From: Flagellimonas sediminis
GTDB lineage: Bacteria; Bacteroidota; Bacteroidia; Flavobacteriales; Flavobacteriaceae
Assembly: GCF_010500845.1 (NCBI RefSeq)
Contig: NZ_JAAAMI010000003.1
Span: 124,001-188,000, forward strand
Direction of reading: 5' to 3'
DNA: 64,000 nucleotides
Part shown: one piece after another, positions 17,405 through 25,501 of the stretch
Position numbering within the stretch: the first letter of the stretch is position 1
Layout of the letters: each line of letters starts with the position of its first letter
Made by a program: the position numbers and the translations under genes
The notes under the pieces: generated by a model
Seen by the model: the letters and a program-made list of their open reading frames with translations, nothing else
Database searches by the model: none
What the model was told of the DNA's origin: nothing

Positions 17405-17489
17405 GCGGATGTGGTGGAACTGGTAGACACGCTAGACTTAGGATCTAGTGCCGCAAGGTGTGCAGGTTCGATTCCTGTCATCCGCACCA
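17405..17489 (+). tRNA. tRNA-Leu (anticodon TAG)
   Basis: Acceptor arms GCGGATG / CATCCGC pair fully, followed by A and an encoded CCA (17487-17489). The D arm contains TGGTAGACACG, the anticodon stem CTAGA/TCTAG encloses CT-TAG-GA (anticodon 17439-17441), a class II variable arm GTGCCGCAAGGTGTG-like follows, and the T arm has GGTTCGATTCC. It reads CUN Leu codons. Confidence 0.97.
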
Positions 17490-17496
17490 AAGAATG

Positions 17497-17523
17497 AAGC
17501 TCCTTTTTCGGGAGCTTTTTTTA
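17497..17523 (+). terminator. Terminator after tRNA-Leu
   Basis: Stem AAGCTCC / GGAGCTT with loop TTTTTCG, followed by a run of T (17516-17522). Confidence 0.8.
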
Positions 17524-18131
17524 TTGGGAAAATATATACCAGCTCTATAAACCATCCAGCACTACTGGCCAAACATTAACCCTTTTGCATTGGTACGTTA
17601 TCCACCGCTTTTAACTTGAATGTGCGTGCCGGGTTTCACTAAAAAAACAAAGTCCACAGGCCTTGTCACCATAATTTTGATTCCGTTGCAAGATTAGTAA
17701 ACGAAGCGAGTAACGGATAATTCGGCCATGTACTATCTACAGAAAACAATTTAAGTTTGATTGGGCGAAGATCGTAATGGAGTTATCAGTCTTATAGAGT
17801 TGAAGATGTTGATTTATAAAATTTCAGTTGTTTAAATTAAAGCTAAAAAATTGAATAATATTTATTTTTTTTCATAAAAAAATGAATATCTTTAAATACG
17901 ATGTGATTTTTTATCAGCACAAAATGGAAATCACACTGACGTTCATTTATTTACAATTAAAAACATCCCTATCATAGCTTTAGGGAAGGTGGAATTGGAG
18001 CCCGTTTTACCTGTTCAATTTTGCAATAAAAGATTGAATCGGGAGTTGTACTTTCTGTCAGCTATCGTTTTTTTATCGATATTTAACGCACTCAAACTAA
18101 AAACTAACTTAATTTATTATTGCCAGAATCT
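17524..18131. other. 600-base stretch without a recognisable gene
   Basis: No frame here looks like a gene. On the minus strand around 17580-17690 a short protein-like stretch (DFVFLVKPGTHIQVKSGG, then a stop, then RTNAKGLMFGQ, then a stop) could be a decayed reading frame, of no family I recognise. From about 17800 the sequence becomes AT-rich and probably holds the promoter of the response-regulator gene; I cannot fix a box. The position just behind a tRNA gene is typical for insertion scars. Confidence 0.4.
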
Positions 18132-18521
18132 ATGTACAAGGAAATTTATTTGGTTGATGACGAGGATTTAGTAAACACGGTGAATGCAATCCATTTTAGA
18201 AGAATGGGAATGGAAGATCGTGTTAAGAGTTTTACCAATCCTGAACTTGCGCTTGATGATCTCCGTTTTAGGGAAAACCCTAATACGAAAACCCTGATTC
18301 TTTTGGATATTAATATGCCAGAAATGAGTGGGTTTGAGTTTTTGGAGTTCATGATGCTTGAAGATTTTCCAGAGACCAATGAGGTGTTATTGGTTACTTC
18401 CTCTGAATCCGATGCAGACAAAGAGGAGGCCAAAAAATACCAAAAGTACGTTAAGGAATTTATTACCAAACCTTTACAGATTGCGCATTTAGAGGATTAC
18501 CTTCAGAGTTCATTTAAATAA
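18132..18521 (+). CDS. Single-domain response regulator
   Basis: 129 residues from ATG 18132 (an in-frame TTG at 18120 is an alternative). This is a CheY-like receiver without output domain: acidic pair in IYLVDDEDL, phosphoacceptor Asp59 in LILLDINMPEMSGFEFLEF, the Thr/Ser in LLVTSSE and the Lys in EFITKPL. It would pass phosphate to or from the hybrid partner kinase encoded 58 bases downstream. Flavobacterial regulators of this kind (Rcp1-like) are often paired with PAS kinases. Confidence 0.9.
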   Translation: MYKEIYLVDDEDLVNTVNAIHFRRMGMEDRVKSFTNPELALDDLRFRENPNTKTLILLDINMPEMSGFEFLEFMMLEDFPETNEVLLVTSSESDADKEEAKKYQKYVKEFITKPLQIAHLEDYLQSSFK

Positions 18522-18579
18522 CAGGTGACAAATTTGTGGATTTCTGTAATCCAGAAGCTGATTTTCAATATTTTGAACA

Positions 18580-20031
18580 GTGAAAGAAAAGCAGGTACTT
18601 ATTCATAACAAGGTAGAAATTGTTGAGGATAGAGGAGATGTTGTATGGGCTATGGATAATGATTACAAGCTTACAGCTTTCAATTCTTCCTTTGAACAAA
18701 AACTTATAGATGAGCATTTGGGTGCGGCCCATAAAGGAATGGACCTCCGTTCCATTTATGGGATGGGCGTTTTTTTCAGTCCATGCGAACAAGGATGTGA
18801 AAAGGCCCTAAATAGGTACGCAACCACATCAGAGCATACCTTTATTCATAATGGTTGCACCATGATCCATGAGTTTACCTTTCAGCCCTTTATGGATAGT
18901 ACGGGCAATGTTATAGGTTGCTGTATCTGGCAGAAAGATGTGACCAAGGAAATCAATAACGTCCACCGACTTGAAGAAAGCGAGCAGCGCTACAAGGAGG
19001 CCCAAGAGATAACGAACTTGGGACATTGGAACTGGGACATGGTCAAGGATGAGATTACATGGTCGGACCAGTTATTCCATATTTTTGGCCAAGTTCCGGG
19101 AAAATTCGATGCCACTTTTGAAGCGTTGATCGATATTATCCACCCGGAAGATCGGCAGGTGTTTCAAGAGGATGTGGAACGATGCATAAATAATAAGGTG
19201 CTTCATGACATTGTTCACAGAATAGTGGTAAACAATGGAGAAGTACGATATGTACATCAAATAGGCAGGGCGTTTTATGACATGAACGGTATTCCATACC
19301 GAATGTCAGGAACCACACAAGACATTACAAAGGATGTACTGTCCAACCAGCAGATTGTCCAACAGAACAGTGAACTCCAGAACTTTGTTAGGATTATCTC
19401 CCATAACTTAAGGGGTCCTATTTCAAACCTTTTGATGTTGTCAAAAATTTATGATTGGGGAACCAATGACATGAATGACGACATCATGAAGAAAATCGAA
19501 CTGACCACAGAGGCCTTGGATCAAACCATAAAGGATTTGAATCTATCCTTATCCTTAAAAAGAGTTGATAAGGAGCAGTTCATGAAAGTCAGGATGAAAG
19601 AGGTCATGAAAGATGTGGACGGATTGTTATCTGATGAAATTGAAAAGAAACATGCCATCATCCAGACCAATTTTACTCAAGTAGAAGAAATTAAAGGTAT
19701 AAAGAGCTACTTCAATAATATTTTTTATAATCTGATACTGAATGCATTACATTACTCCAAGGAAGAGGAGCGCCCCTTGATAAGGATTTCTGCAGAAGAA
19801 AACGATTCAACCATAATCCTAAGGGTATCCGACAACGGAATCGGCATTGAACTAACCCCGGAAAAGGAGCGTAAGATTTTTGATATGTACGGAAGGCTGA
19901 GCGGAGCTACTGATGGCAAGGGATTGGGACTATATCTCGTTAAAACTCAAGTTGAGGCCATGGATGGTAAAATTGAGGTTAAAAGCTTGAAGGATGTTGG
20001 TACGACCTTTATACTTCAATTTCAAAAATAA
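18580..20031 (+). CDS. PAS-domain sensor histidine kinase
   Basis: 483 residues from a GTG start. The first ~120 residues form one PAS-like domain (VVWAMDNDYKLTAFNSSFEQKL), then a PAS_3-type domain with PAC (ITNLGHWNWDMVKDEITWSDQLFHIFG, IHPEDRQVFQEDV, YRMSGTTQDIT). The H box is RIISHNLRGPISNLLML (phosphoacceptor His275), followed by N (FYNLILNALHYS), G1 (DNGIGI) and G2 (KGLGLYL) boxes. No membrane segment is seen, so it senses a cytoplasmic signal. Operon with the receiver protein. Confidence 0.92.
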   Translation: MKEKQVLIHNKVEIVEDRGDVVWAMDNDYKLTAFNSSFEQKLIDEHLGAAHKGMDLRSIYGMGVFFSPCEQGCEKALNRYATTSEHTFIHNGCTMIHEFTFQPFMDSTGNVIGCCIWQKDVTKEINNVHRLEESEQRYKEAQEITNLGHWNWDMVKDEITWSDQLFHIFGQVPGKFDATFEALIDIIHPEDRQVFQEDVERCINNKVLHDIVHRIVVNNGEVRYVHQIGRAFYDMNGIPYRMSGTTQDITKDVLSNQQIVQQNSELQNFVRIISHNLRGPISNLLMLSKIYDWGTNDMNDDIMKKIELTTEALDQTIKDLNLSLSLKRVDKEQFMKVRMKEVMKDVDGLLSDEIEKKHAIIQTNFTQVEEIKGIKSYFNNIFYNLILNALHYSKEEERPLIRISAEENDSTIILRVSDNGIGIELTPEKERKIFDMYGRLSGATDGKGLGLYLVKTQVEAMDGKIEVKSLKDVGTTFILQFQK

Positions 20032-20044
20032 AGGTACCTAAATT

Positions 20045-20980
20045 TCAGAAGGGCAAGTGCGATAGGTCTACATTGCCCCCTGAAATAATGATCCCTATTT
20101 TTTTTTCGTTGAATTTCCCCTTTTGGTTTAATACTGCAGCAAATGCAACGGCACTGGAAGGCTCGCACACAATTTTGAGTCGCTCCCATATGATCCGCAT
20201 GGAAGCAATAATCTCCTTTTCCGTTACCCTGATGATTTTTTCCACATGTTTCTGTATAATGGGAAAATTACGATCGCCCAATTGAGTTTTCAAGCCATCA
20301 GCAATAGTATTGGTTGTTGTATTCGTTTCTATTTGACCACTCAACAACGATCGGTAGGCATCATCCGTAGCTAGGGGCTCACCCCCAATGGTTCTACAAT
20401 TTGTACCAAAATAATGGACGGCCAGGGCCGTGCCGGCGATCAATCCGCCACCCCCAACGGGAGTTGCAACATAATCAAGGCCAGGTTGGGCCTCCAATAG
20501 TTCCATACAGGCGGTTCCCTGTCCTAAAATAACCTGATCGTCATTGGATGGGTGTATAAAAGTAGCTCCGTATTGGTCTTCAATATTTTTGGATTCGTGT
20601 TCCCTTGCTTCAAGAGTGGGCTCGCATTCTATCACCATGCCTCCATAGCCCCTTACCGCATCTTTTTTTACCTGCGGGGCCGTATTGGGCATAACAATAT
20701 AGGCTTTCACGCCCAAGCCTTGTGCCGCCAGGGATAGGGCCTGGGCAAAATTACCTGAGGAATGTGTCACCACACCGTTCTTTCGCTGTTCCGCCGTTAG
20801 TTGCATAATGGCATTGGCCGCTCCCCGCATTTTAAAGGCACCCATTCTTTGAAAGTTTTCACACTTGAAGAAAAGTTGTGCGCCGATCATTTCATTGATC
20901 AATCGGGAAGTAAGCACAGGGGTTATATGGATAAAAGGCTTTATCCGATCATGGCAGTCGATAAGGTCTTGCTTGGTCAT
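20045..20980 (-). CDS. PLP-dependent threonine/serine dehydratase or serine racemase
   Basis: A 311-residue fold-type II PLP enzyme. The Schiff-base Lys is in FQRMGAFKMRGAANA, the substrate loop is HSSGNFAQAL, and the phosphate-binding glycine loop is VGGGGLIAG. It lacks the C-terminal ACT regulatory domain of biosynthetic IlvA, so it is a short catabolic threonine/serine ammonia-lyase or a serine racemase; the two cannot be separated on sequence alone. Gene faces the end of the histidine kinase with 13 bases between. Confidence 0.85.
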   Translation of the reverse strand: MTKQDLIDCHDRIKPFIHITPVLTSRLINEMIGAQLFFKCENFQRMGAFKMRGAANAIMQLTAEQRKNGVVTHSSGNFAQALSLAAQGLGVKAYIVMPNTAPQVKKDAVRGYGGMVIECEPTLEAREHESKNIEDQYGATFIHPSNDDQVILGQGTACMELLEAQPGLDYVATPVGGGGLIAGTALAVHYFGTNCRTIGGEPLATDDAYRSLLSGQIETNTTTNTIADGLKTQLGDRNFPIIQKHVEKIIRVTEKEIIASMRIIWERLKIVCEPSSAVAFAAVLNQKGKFNEKKIGIIISGGNVDLSHLPF

Positions 20981-20990
20981 GCTATAAAAT

Positions 20991-21024
20991 TAAGCCCGGA
21001 TTTGGTATTACCAAACCTGGGCTT
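20991..21024 (-). terminator. Imperfect hairpin after the universal stress protein gene
   Basis: Arms TAAGCCCGGATTTGG and CCAAACCTGGGCTTA pair with mismatches around a short loop; on the minus strand a TTAATTTTA tract follows. Likely terminator of the reverse-strand stress-protein gene ending at 21047. Confidence 0.55.
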
Positions 21025-21046
21025 AAAGATAGGAAGGGACTTGCAA

Positions 21047-21958
21047 TTAACGATGGGATTCCATCTTTTGTTCCTCTTCCTGTTCCTCTTCAAGGGAAAT
21101 GCCTTCCATACCTAATTCCGGAATTACCAATAAGGGAATCTGTGTATGGAATGCCGTTCTTTTGATAATGGGCTCGCGTGTCATTTTTTCCATATAGCTG
21201 TGCTGATAATTCAGCAACGCCAACAAATGGATGTCCAGCTCTTTGGAGAACATCTCTAGAGTGTGGGAAACGGAGCTGAGTTCGGAAACGGTATGCACAT
21301 AGTGTTCCACATCCCCCAAATACCTTCTCAACATGTTCAGGTTAAACTGCTGTAGCTCCGAAAGGGCCTTTATGCCATATTGTACATGTACGATCCTAAT
21401 GGTGGCTTTGAACATTTTGGCCATTTCCAATAAAGGCGATAGCTCAGAAGTGGTGTAAAATCTATTGAAATCGGTGGCAAAGGCAATCTCTGAAGGGGTT
21501 ACGAATTCAAAATTATAGGGGATGGCCAATATGGGACATTTTTTGGTGCTCTTTATGATGCGTACTGTGTTGCTTCCCATAAAAACTTCATCCACACCGG
21601 AAGCTCCCTTGGTCCCCGTTACTACCAAATGGATACCCAAGGTCTCCACAATATCCTTCACTTCCTCCATCAATAAATTGAAGGAAGAAATGGTCTCAAA
21701 CGTATGGTTGGGATTGCCATACTTACTTTTTATACGGGCAACGGTTTTCTGTAATCCTCGTTCAGAACTCTCCCTCACCGCATCAACAATACGAACGCCA
21801 TCCACCATTTTCGCCATAAAACGGCTACTGGGAATCACTGGTGTGTAGGTATTGAGCAGATAAAAAGTACAACGTTTGTTGCGGAACAATTGCATGGCAT
21901 AGTCAATGGCGTTCCATGCATTTTCCGAAAAATCCGTAGGTATTAAAATCTTTTGCAT
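21047..21958 (-). CDS. Universal stress protein, tandem UspA-like
   Basis: 303 residues. The first UspA domain is complete: KILIPTDFSENAWNAIDYA and the nucleotide-binding VVTGTKGASGVDEVFMGSNTVRII. The second half is a diverged copy without a clear glycine loop. The C-terminus ends in a Glu-rich tail (SLEEEQEEEQ). Universal stress proteins bind ATP or act as signals in energy limitation. A palindrome-23-TAATTTTA promoter of the local Fnr-type regulon lies upstream, so low-oxygen induction is inferred. Confidence 0.88.
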   Translation of the reverse strand: MQKILIPTDFSENAWNAIDYAMQLFRNKRCTFYLLNTYTPVIPSSRFMAKMVDGVRIVDAVRESSERGLQKTVARIKSKYGNPNHTFETISSFNLLMEEVKDIVETLGIHLVVTGTKGASGVDEVFMGSNTVRIIKSTKKCPILAIPYNFEFVTPSEIAFATDFNRFYTTSELSPLLEMAKMFKATIRIVHVQYGIKALSELQQFNLNMLRRYLGDVEHYVHTVSELSSVSHTLEMFSKELDIHLLALLNYQHSYMEKMTREPIIKRTAFHTQIPLLVIPELGMEGISLEEEQEEEQKMESHR

Positions 21959-21979
21959 CTGACTAAGAATATGATGCGA

Positions 21980-22022
21980 TAAAATTAAACCTATGGGGAG
22001 GGGGATTCTATGACAATTGTCA
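21980..22022 (-). promoter_or_regulatory. Fnr-type promoter (site A) for the stress protein at 21047
   Basis: Perfect palindrome TGACAATTGTCA at 22011-22022; on the minus strand exactly 23 bases follow, then TAATTTTA (21980-21987). Predicted transcript start near 21973, about 15 bases before ATG 21958. Confidence 0.75.
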
Positions 22023-22039
22023 GGTTTGAAATTGAGAAA

Positions 22040-22729
22040 TCAAAAACCGTCCACCATTTCCATCAATTTGCGTTCATCCTTAATGCCGATCTTTTTACCG
22101 GATGTATGTATAAGGCCTTTCTTTTTGAACTCGGAAATAATACGGATGGCCGATTCCGTTGCGGTTCCCACCACATTGGAAATGTCTTCCCTTGAGAGGG
22201 TCAGCGCCAAGAAACCTTGCTCGTCTTCCCCAAAATTGTTCTTTAAATAAAGGAAAGCCTCGGCAATACGTTGTTTTACGGTTTTTTGGGAAATGTTCAC
22301 GATTACGTCATCGGCCTCTTTCAGGTCGTGGGCCATATGGCGCAACACTTCCAAGGTAAAGTTGGGGTTTTTTTGAAGGGTGTTGGTAATGCTTTCCTTT
22401 GGAATAAAGCACACCTCCATATCCTGGACTGCGATGGCAGAAAGGTTGGTGCTCTCCTCGGCAATCACGGAGCGTTGACCGAGCACCTCACCTTTGGTGG
22501 CCAATTTTACAATTTGGTCCTTACCGTTGGCACTTAGTTTGGAAAGCTTGGAAATACCATTACGAACGCAATATACCCCATTGAGTTTATCACCTTCCTC
22601 AAAAAGGGCCTCCCCTTTTTTAATGGTCTTTGTGATCTTGGAATCGGAGACATGCTTCAACTCCTCCTTGCTCATGGCACGAAGAGAGTTAAATTGCCTG
22701 ATGATACAATTCTCACACCTGCTTTCCAT
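22040..22729 (-). CDS. Crp/Fnr family transcription regulator
   Basis: 229 residues: cyclic-nucleotide-binding-like beta roll (about 15-135, with KKGEALFEEGDKLNGVYCVRNG), dimer helix and winged helix (LSREDISNVVGTATESAIRIISEFKKKGLI). The recognition helix keeps the Glu and Arg that contact TGA in FNR and CRP (E-S-A-I-R). The N-terminus has C5xxC8, and Cys also occurs in VYCV and EVCF, but the third N-terminal Cys of E. coli FNR is absent, so an oxygen-labile cluster is possible but unproven. It is divergent from ccoI and shares one palindrome with it, implying autoregulation and control of the cbb3 operon. Confidence 0.92.
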   Translation of the reverse strand: MESRCENCIIRQFNSLRAMSKEELKHVSDSKITKTIKKGEALFEEGDKLNGVYCVRNGISKLSKLSANGKDQIVKLATKGEVLGQRSVIAEESTNLSAIAVQDMEVCFIPKESITNTLQKNPNFTLEVLRHMAHDLKEADDVIVNISQKTVKQRIAEAFLYLKNNFGEDEQGFLALTLSREDISNVVGTATESAIRIISEFKKKGLIHTSGKKIGIKDERKLMEMVDGF

Positions 22730-22752
22730 AATGATTAGTTTACCTGATTGAA

Positions 22753-22795
22753 CAAAATTACGGGTATTGTCTCCACAATTTACTGATAAATATCA
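22753..22795 (-). promoter_or_regulatory. Fnr-type promoter (site E, reverse side) for the Crp/Fnr gene
   Basis: Palindrome TGATAAATATCA (22784-22795) read on the minus strand is followed by 23 bases and TAATTTTG (22753-22760), a perfect promoter box. Predicted start near 22746, about 17 bases before ATG 22729. Confidence 0.78.
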
Positions 22796-22826
22796 TATTT
22801 TTAAGAGGCAGACTGTCCCAAATTTG
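22784..22826 (+). promoter_or_regulatory. Fnr-type promoter (site E, forward side) for the cbb3 operon
   Basis: The same palindrome read forward is followed by 23 bases and CAAATTTG (22819-22826), one mismatch from TAnnTTTG. Predicted start near 22833, about 16 bases before the ccoI ATG at 22849. Confidence 0.72.
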
Positions 22827-22848
22827 TCTCAGGTAAAGCAAATGTATA

Positions 22849-25233
22849 ATGGCAGACTCAACCTGTTATCACTGTGGGGACGATTGTGGGAACCATGGGG
22901 TTCGGTTTGATGATAAGGATTTTTGTTGCAACGGTTGCAAGACCGTTTACGAGATTTTTACATCCAACGGACTGGCCACGTATTATGAAATAGAAGCAAA
23001 GGCCGGAACCACACCGAACGAGATCCGCAAGAAATACGATTTTTTGGACAACCAAGAAATCGTGGAAAAATTGGTGGAATTCAATGAAGAAGGTGTTCAG
23101 GTGGTGAGTTTAAGTATTCCCACCATACATTGCAGTTCCTGTATTTGGGTTTTGGAAAACCTAAACCGCCTACATTCGGCCATTACGGTCTCCCAAGTCG
23201 ATTTTCCGCAAAAAACCATCCGGGTTACCTATAAAACAAAAGATTTTTCCTTGAAAGCTCTGGTGCTGCTGTTGGGCAGCATTGGGTATGAACCCTATAT
23301 CTCATTGGAGGAATACAACAAAAAGAGTAAAAAAGTGGACCGCTCCCTGATCTATAAATTGGGGGTGGCCGGGTTCGCCTTCGGCAATGTGATGTTGTTT
23401 TCCTTCCCAGAGTATTTTGAGGTACAGGAATTTTGGCTTGATCAGTACAAGGTGGTCTTCCGTTGGTTGATGTTCGCATTTTCATTGCCCGTGGTGTTCT
23501 ATGCAGGTCAGGATTACTTCATTTCCGCATACAAAGGGCTTCGTTCCAAAATGCTGAATATTGATGTGCCCATTGCATTGGGCATCCTTGCCCTGTTCCT
23601 TCGCAGCACCGTTGATATTGTGTTCGATTTGGGCTCCGGTTTTTTTGATAGCCTAACGGGATTGGTATTTTTTCTGCTGTTGGGTAAATTTTTTCAGCAA
23701 CGCACCTATGCCTATCTTTCCTTTGAACGGGATTACAAGTCTTATTTTCCTATTGCCGTTACCCGATTGAACAAAATAGGGGAGGAAGAAAACGTACAGA
23801 TCTATAATGTTGAGGTAGGTGATCGGATTTTGATCCGCAGTCAAGAGATCATTCCCGTGGATGGAATTTTGATCAAGGGCCATGCCGAAATCGATTACAG
23901 TTTTGTCACTGGTGAGTCCGAGGCTGTTTTTAGGGAATCCGGTGAAAAATTGTTCGCAGGTGGAAAACAATTAGGCGATGTGTTGGAGGTGGAAGTGCTC
24001 AAGACCGTTTCCCAAAGTTACCTGACCCAATTGTGGGGCAACTCCGTATTCGCCAAAGACAAGGTGAGTCATTTTCAATCACTGACGGACAGTATAGGGA
24101 AACGGTTTACCATTGCGGTTTTGACCATTGCTACTTTGGCCACTGTTTTTTGGATGGTCTATCTGCCGAATATGGCCATGAGTGTGTTCACCTCGGTTTT
24201 GATCATTGCCTGTCCGTGTGCCATAGCCTTGGCTGCACCGTTTACCCTAGGGAATATCCTACGCATATTCGGTAAACATAAATTTTATCTCAAAAACGCC
24301 AACGTGATCGAGCGATTGGCCAAAATTGATACCGCCATTTTCGATAAAACGGGTACTCTTACCACCAATCAAAAGGAAGCCATTGTGTATGAAGGTATGG
24401 CTTTGACAGAGGAAGAAACGGCTTTATTGAAGACGACTTTGAGGGCATCCAACCACCCGTTGAGCAGATCCTTATACGATATATTAAAATCAAACGCCAT
24501 CATGACCTTGGATGAATTCCAGGAACATACCGGAAAAGGGATTGAAGGAAGAGTTAAGGAACATTCCATAAAAGTAGGTTCCGCCAGTTATGTGGGCAAG
24601 GAAGCTTCGCCGTCCATGACCAACACTGCGGTCTATGTAAGTGCTGATGAGGATGTGAAGGGAAGATTTGTTTTCAAGAACACCTACCGAAAAGGGCTAG
24701 GCGAGATTTTTGAAACGCTTTCCAGCGAAATGGATTTGGGGGTACTATCAGGGGATAATGATGGGGAAAGACCCATTTTGGAAAACATCTTACCAAAGAA
24801 GACCAAAATGGTTTTCAACCAAAAACCAGAAGATAAGTTGGAGTACATCAAGGAACTCCAAAACGAGCATACCGTTTTAATGGTTGGAGATGGTCTGAAC
24901 GATGCCGGGGCCTTGGCCCAAAGTGATGTGGGTATTGCAGTTTCGGAGAACATCAATGTGTTTTCTCCAGCATGCGATGGAATTTTGGATGCATCCAAAA
25001 TAAAGTTGTTGCCGAGGTTCATCAAGTTGTCCAAAGGCGCAGTCAAAATCATTAAAATGAGTTTTATGTTGTCCCTCTGCTATAATGTGGTGGGATTGTA
25101 CTTTGCCGTTACCGGGCAGTTGCAGCCTGTGATCGCGGCCATATTAATGCCCCTGAGTTCCATCAGTATTGTGGTGTTCACCACCTTGGCCACCAATTAC
25201 TTGGGTAAGGGATTAAAAAATATTGAAATCTGA
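22849..25233 (+). CDS. ccoI: Copper-exporting-type P-type ATPase CcoI (FixI)
   Basis: 794 residues; moves copper for assembly of the cbb3 oxidase. N-terminal Cys-rich segment (CYHCGDDCG, CCNGC), an HMA domain with CSSC (TIHCSSCIWVLENL), eight predicted membrane helices, the actuator TGES, the intramembrane metal site CPCAIALAAP, the phosphorylation motif DKTGTLTT and the hinge GDGLNDAGALAQSDVG. This set with the upstream Cys-rich extension is typical for CcoI of Bacteroidota. First gene of the oxidase operon; the TGA stop is itself part of the regulatory palindrome for ccoS. Confidence 0.95.
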   Translation: MADSTCYHCGDDCGNHGVRFDDKDFCCNGCKTVYEIFTSNGLATYYEIEAKAGTTPNEIRKKYDFLDNQEIVEKLVEFNEEGVQVVSLSIPTIHCSSCIWVLENLNRLHSAITVSQVDFPQKTIRVTYKTKDFSLKALVLLLGSIGYEPYISLEEYNKKSKKVDRSLIYKLGVAGFAFGNVMLFSFPEYFEVQEFWLDQYKVVFRWLMFAFSLPVVFYAGQDYFISAYKGLRSKMLNIDVPIALGILALFLRSTVDIVFDLGSGFFDSLTGLVFFLLLGKFFQQRTYAYLSFERDYKSYFPIAVTRLNKIGEEENVQIYNVEVGDRILIRSQEIIPVDGILIKGHAEIDYSFVTGESEAVFRESGEKLFAGGKQLGDVLEVEVLKTVSQSYLTQLWGNSVFAKDKVSHFQSLTDSIGKRFTIAVLTIATLATVFWMVYLPNMAMSVFTSVLIIACPCAIALAAPFTLGNILRIFGKHKFYLKNANVIERLAKIDTAIFDKTGTLTTNQKEAIVYEGMALTEEETALLKTTLRASNHPLSRSLYDILKSNAIMTLDEFQEHTGKGIEGRVKEHSIKVGSASYVGKEASPSMTNTAVYVSADEDVKGRFVFKNTYRKGLGEIFETLSSEMDLGVLSGDNDGERPILENILPKKTKMVFNQKPEDKLEYIKELQNEHTVLMVGDGLNDAGALAQSDVGIAVSENINVFSPACDGILDASKIKLLPRFIKLSKGAVKIIKMSFMLSLCYNVVGLYFAVTGQLQPVIAAILMPLSSISIVVFTTLATNYLGKGLKNIEI

Positions 25234-25273
25234 TAAATGTCATTTTTTGAAGTAAGTCATAGCAGTAGTTTTA
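25231..25273 (+). promoter_or_regulatory. Fnr-type internal promoter (site G) before ccoS
   Basis: TGATAAATGTCA at 25231-25242 begins with the ccoI stop codon TGA; exactly 23 bases follow, then TAGTTTTA (25266-25273). Predicted start near 25280, 13 bases before ccoS. It would allow the structural genes to be transcribed independently of ccoI. Confidence 0.7.
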
Positions 25274-25292
25274 CCCTCAAATTAAGGTAGGT

Positions 25293-25499
25293 ATGAGCGT
25301 TATTTATGTGTTGTTGGCCATAAGTGTCACGGTGGCCGTGGCTTTTTTTGCGGCCTTTGTGTTGTCTGTCAAAAGCGGGCAGTATGATGATACGTACACT
25401 CCTTCCGTTCGCATGCTTTTTGAAGACGAGATTGTCAAGGAAAAGGACAAATCAAACCTGAATAATCAAAAATCAAACAAGAATAGTACAAACCAATAA
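25293..25499 (+). CDS. ccoS: cbb3 oxidase assembly protein CcoS
   Basis: A 68-residue protein with one N-terminal membrane helix (VIYVLLAISVTVAVAFFAAFVLSV) and the family block KSGQYDDTYTPSVRMLFEDE. CcoS is needed for cofactor insertion into cbb3 oxidase. Two bases separate it from ccoNO. Confidence 0.93.
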   Translation: MSVIYVLLAISVTVAVAFFAAFVLSVKSGQYDDTYTPSVRMLFEDEIVKEKDKSNLNNQKSNKNSTNQ

Positions 25500-25501
25500 A
25501 T

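Noticed and set aside
17904..17916. TGATTTTTTATCA, looks like another Fnr-type site before the response regulator
   Set aside because: Half-sites are 5 and not 4 bases apart, and no TAnnTTTR box lies 23 bases away on either strand.
17989..18171. 60-codon frame ahead of and into the response regulator gene
   Set aside because: GTG start, overlaps the receiver gene in another frame and shows no protein-like pattern.
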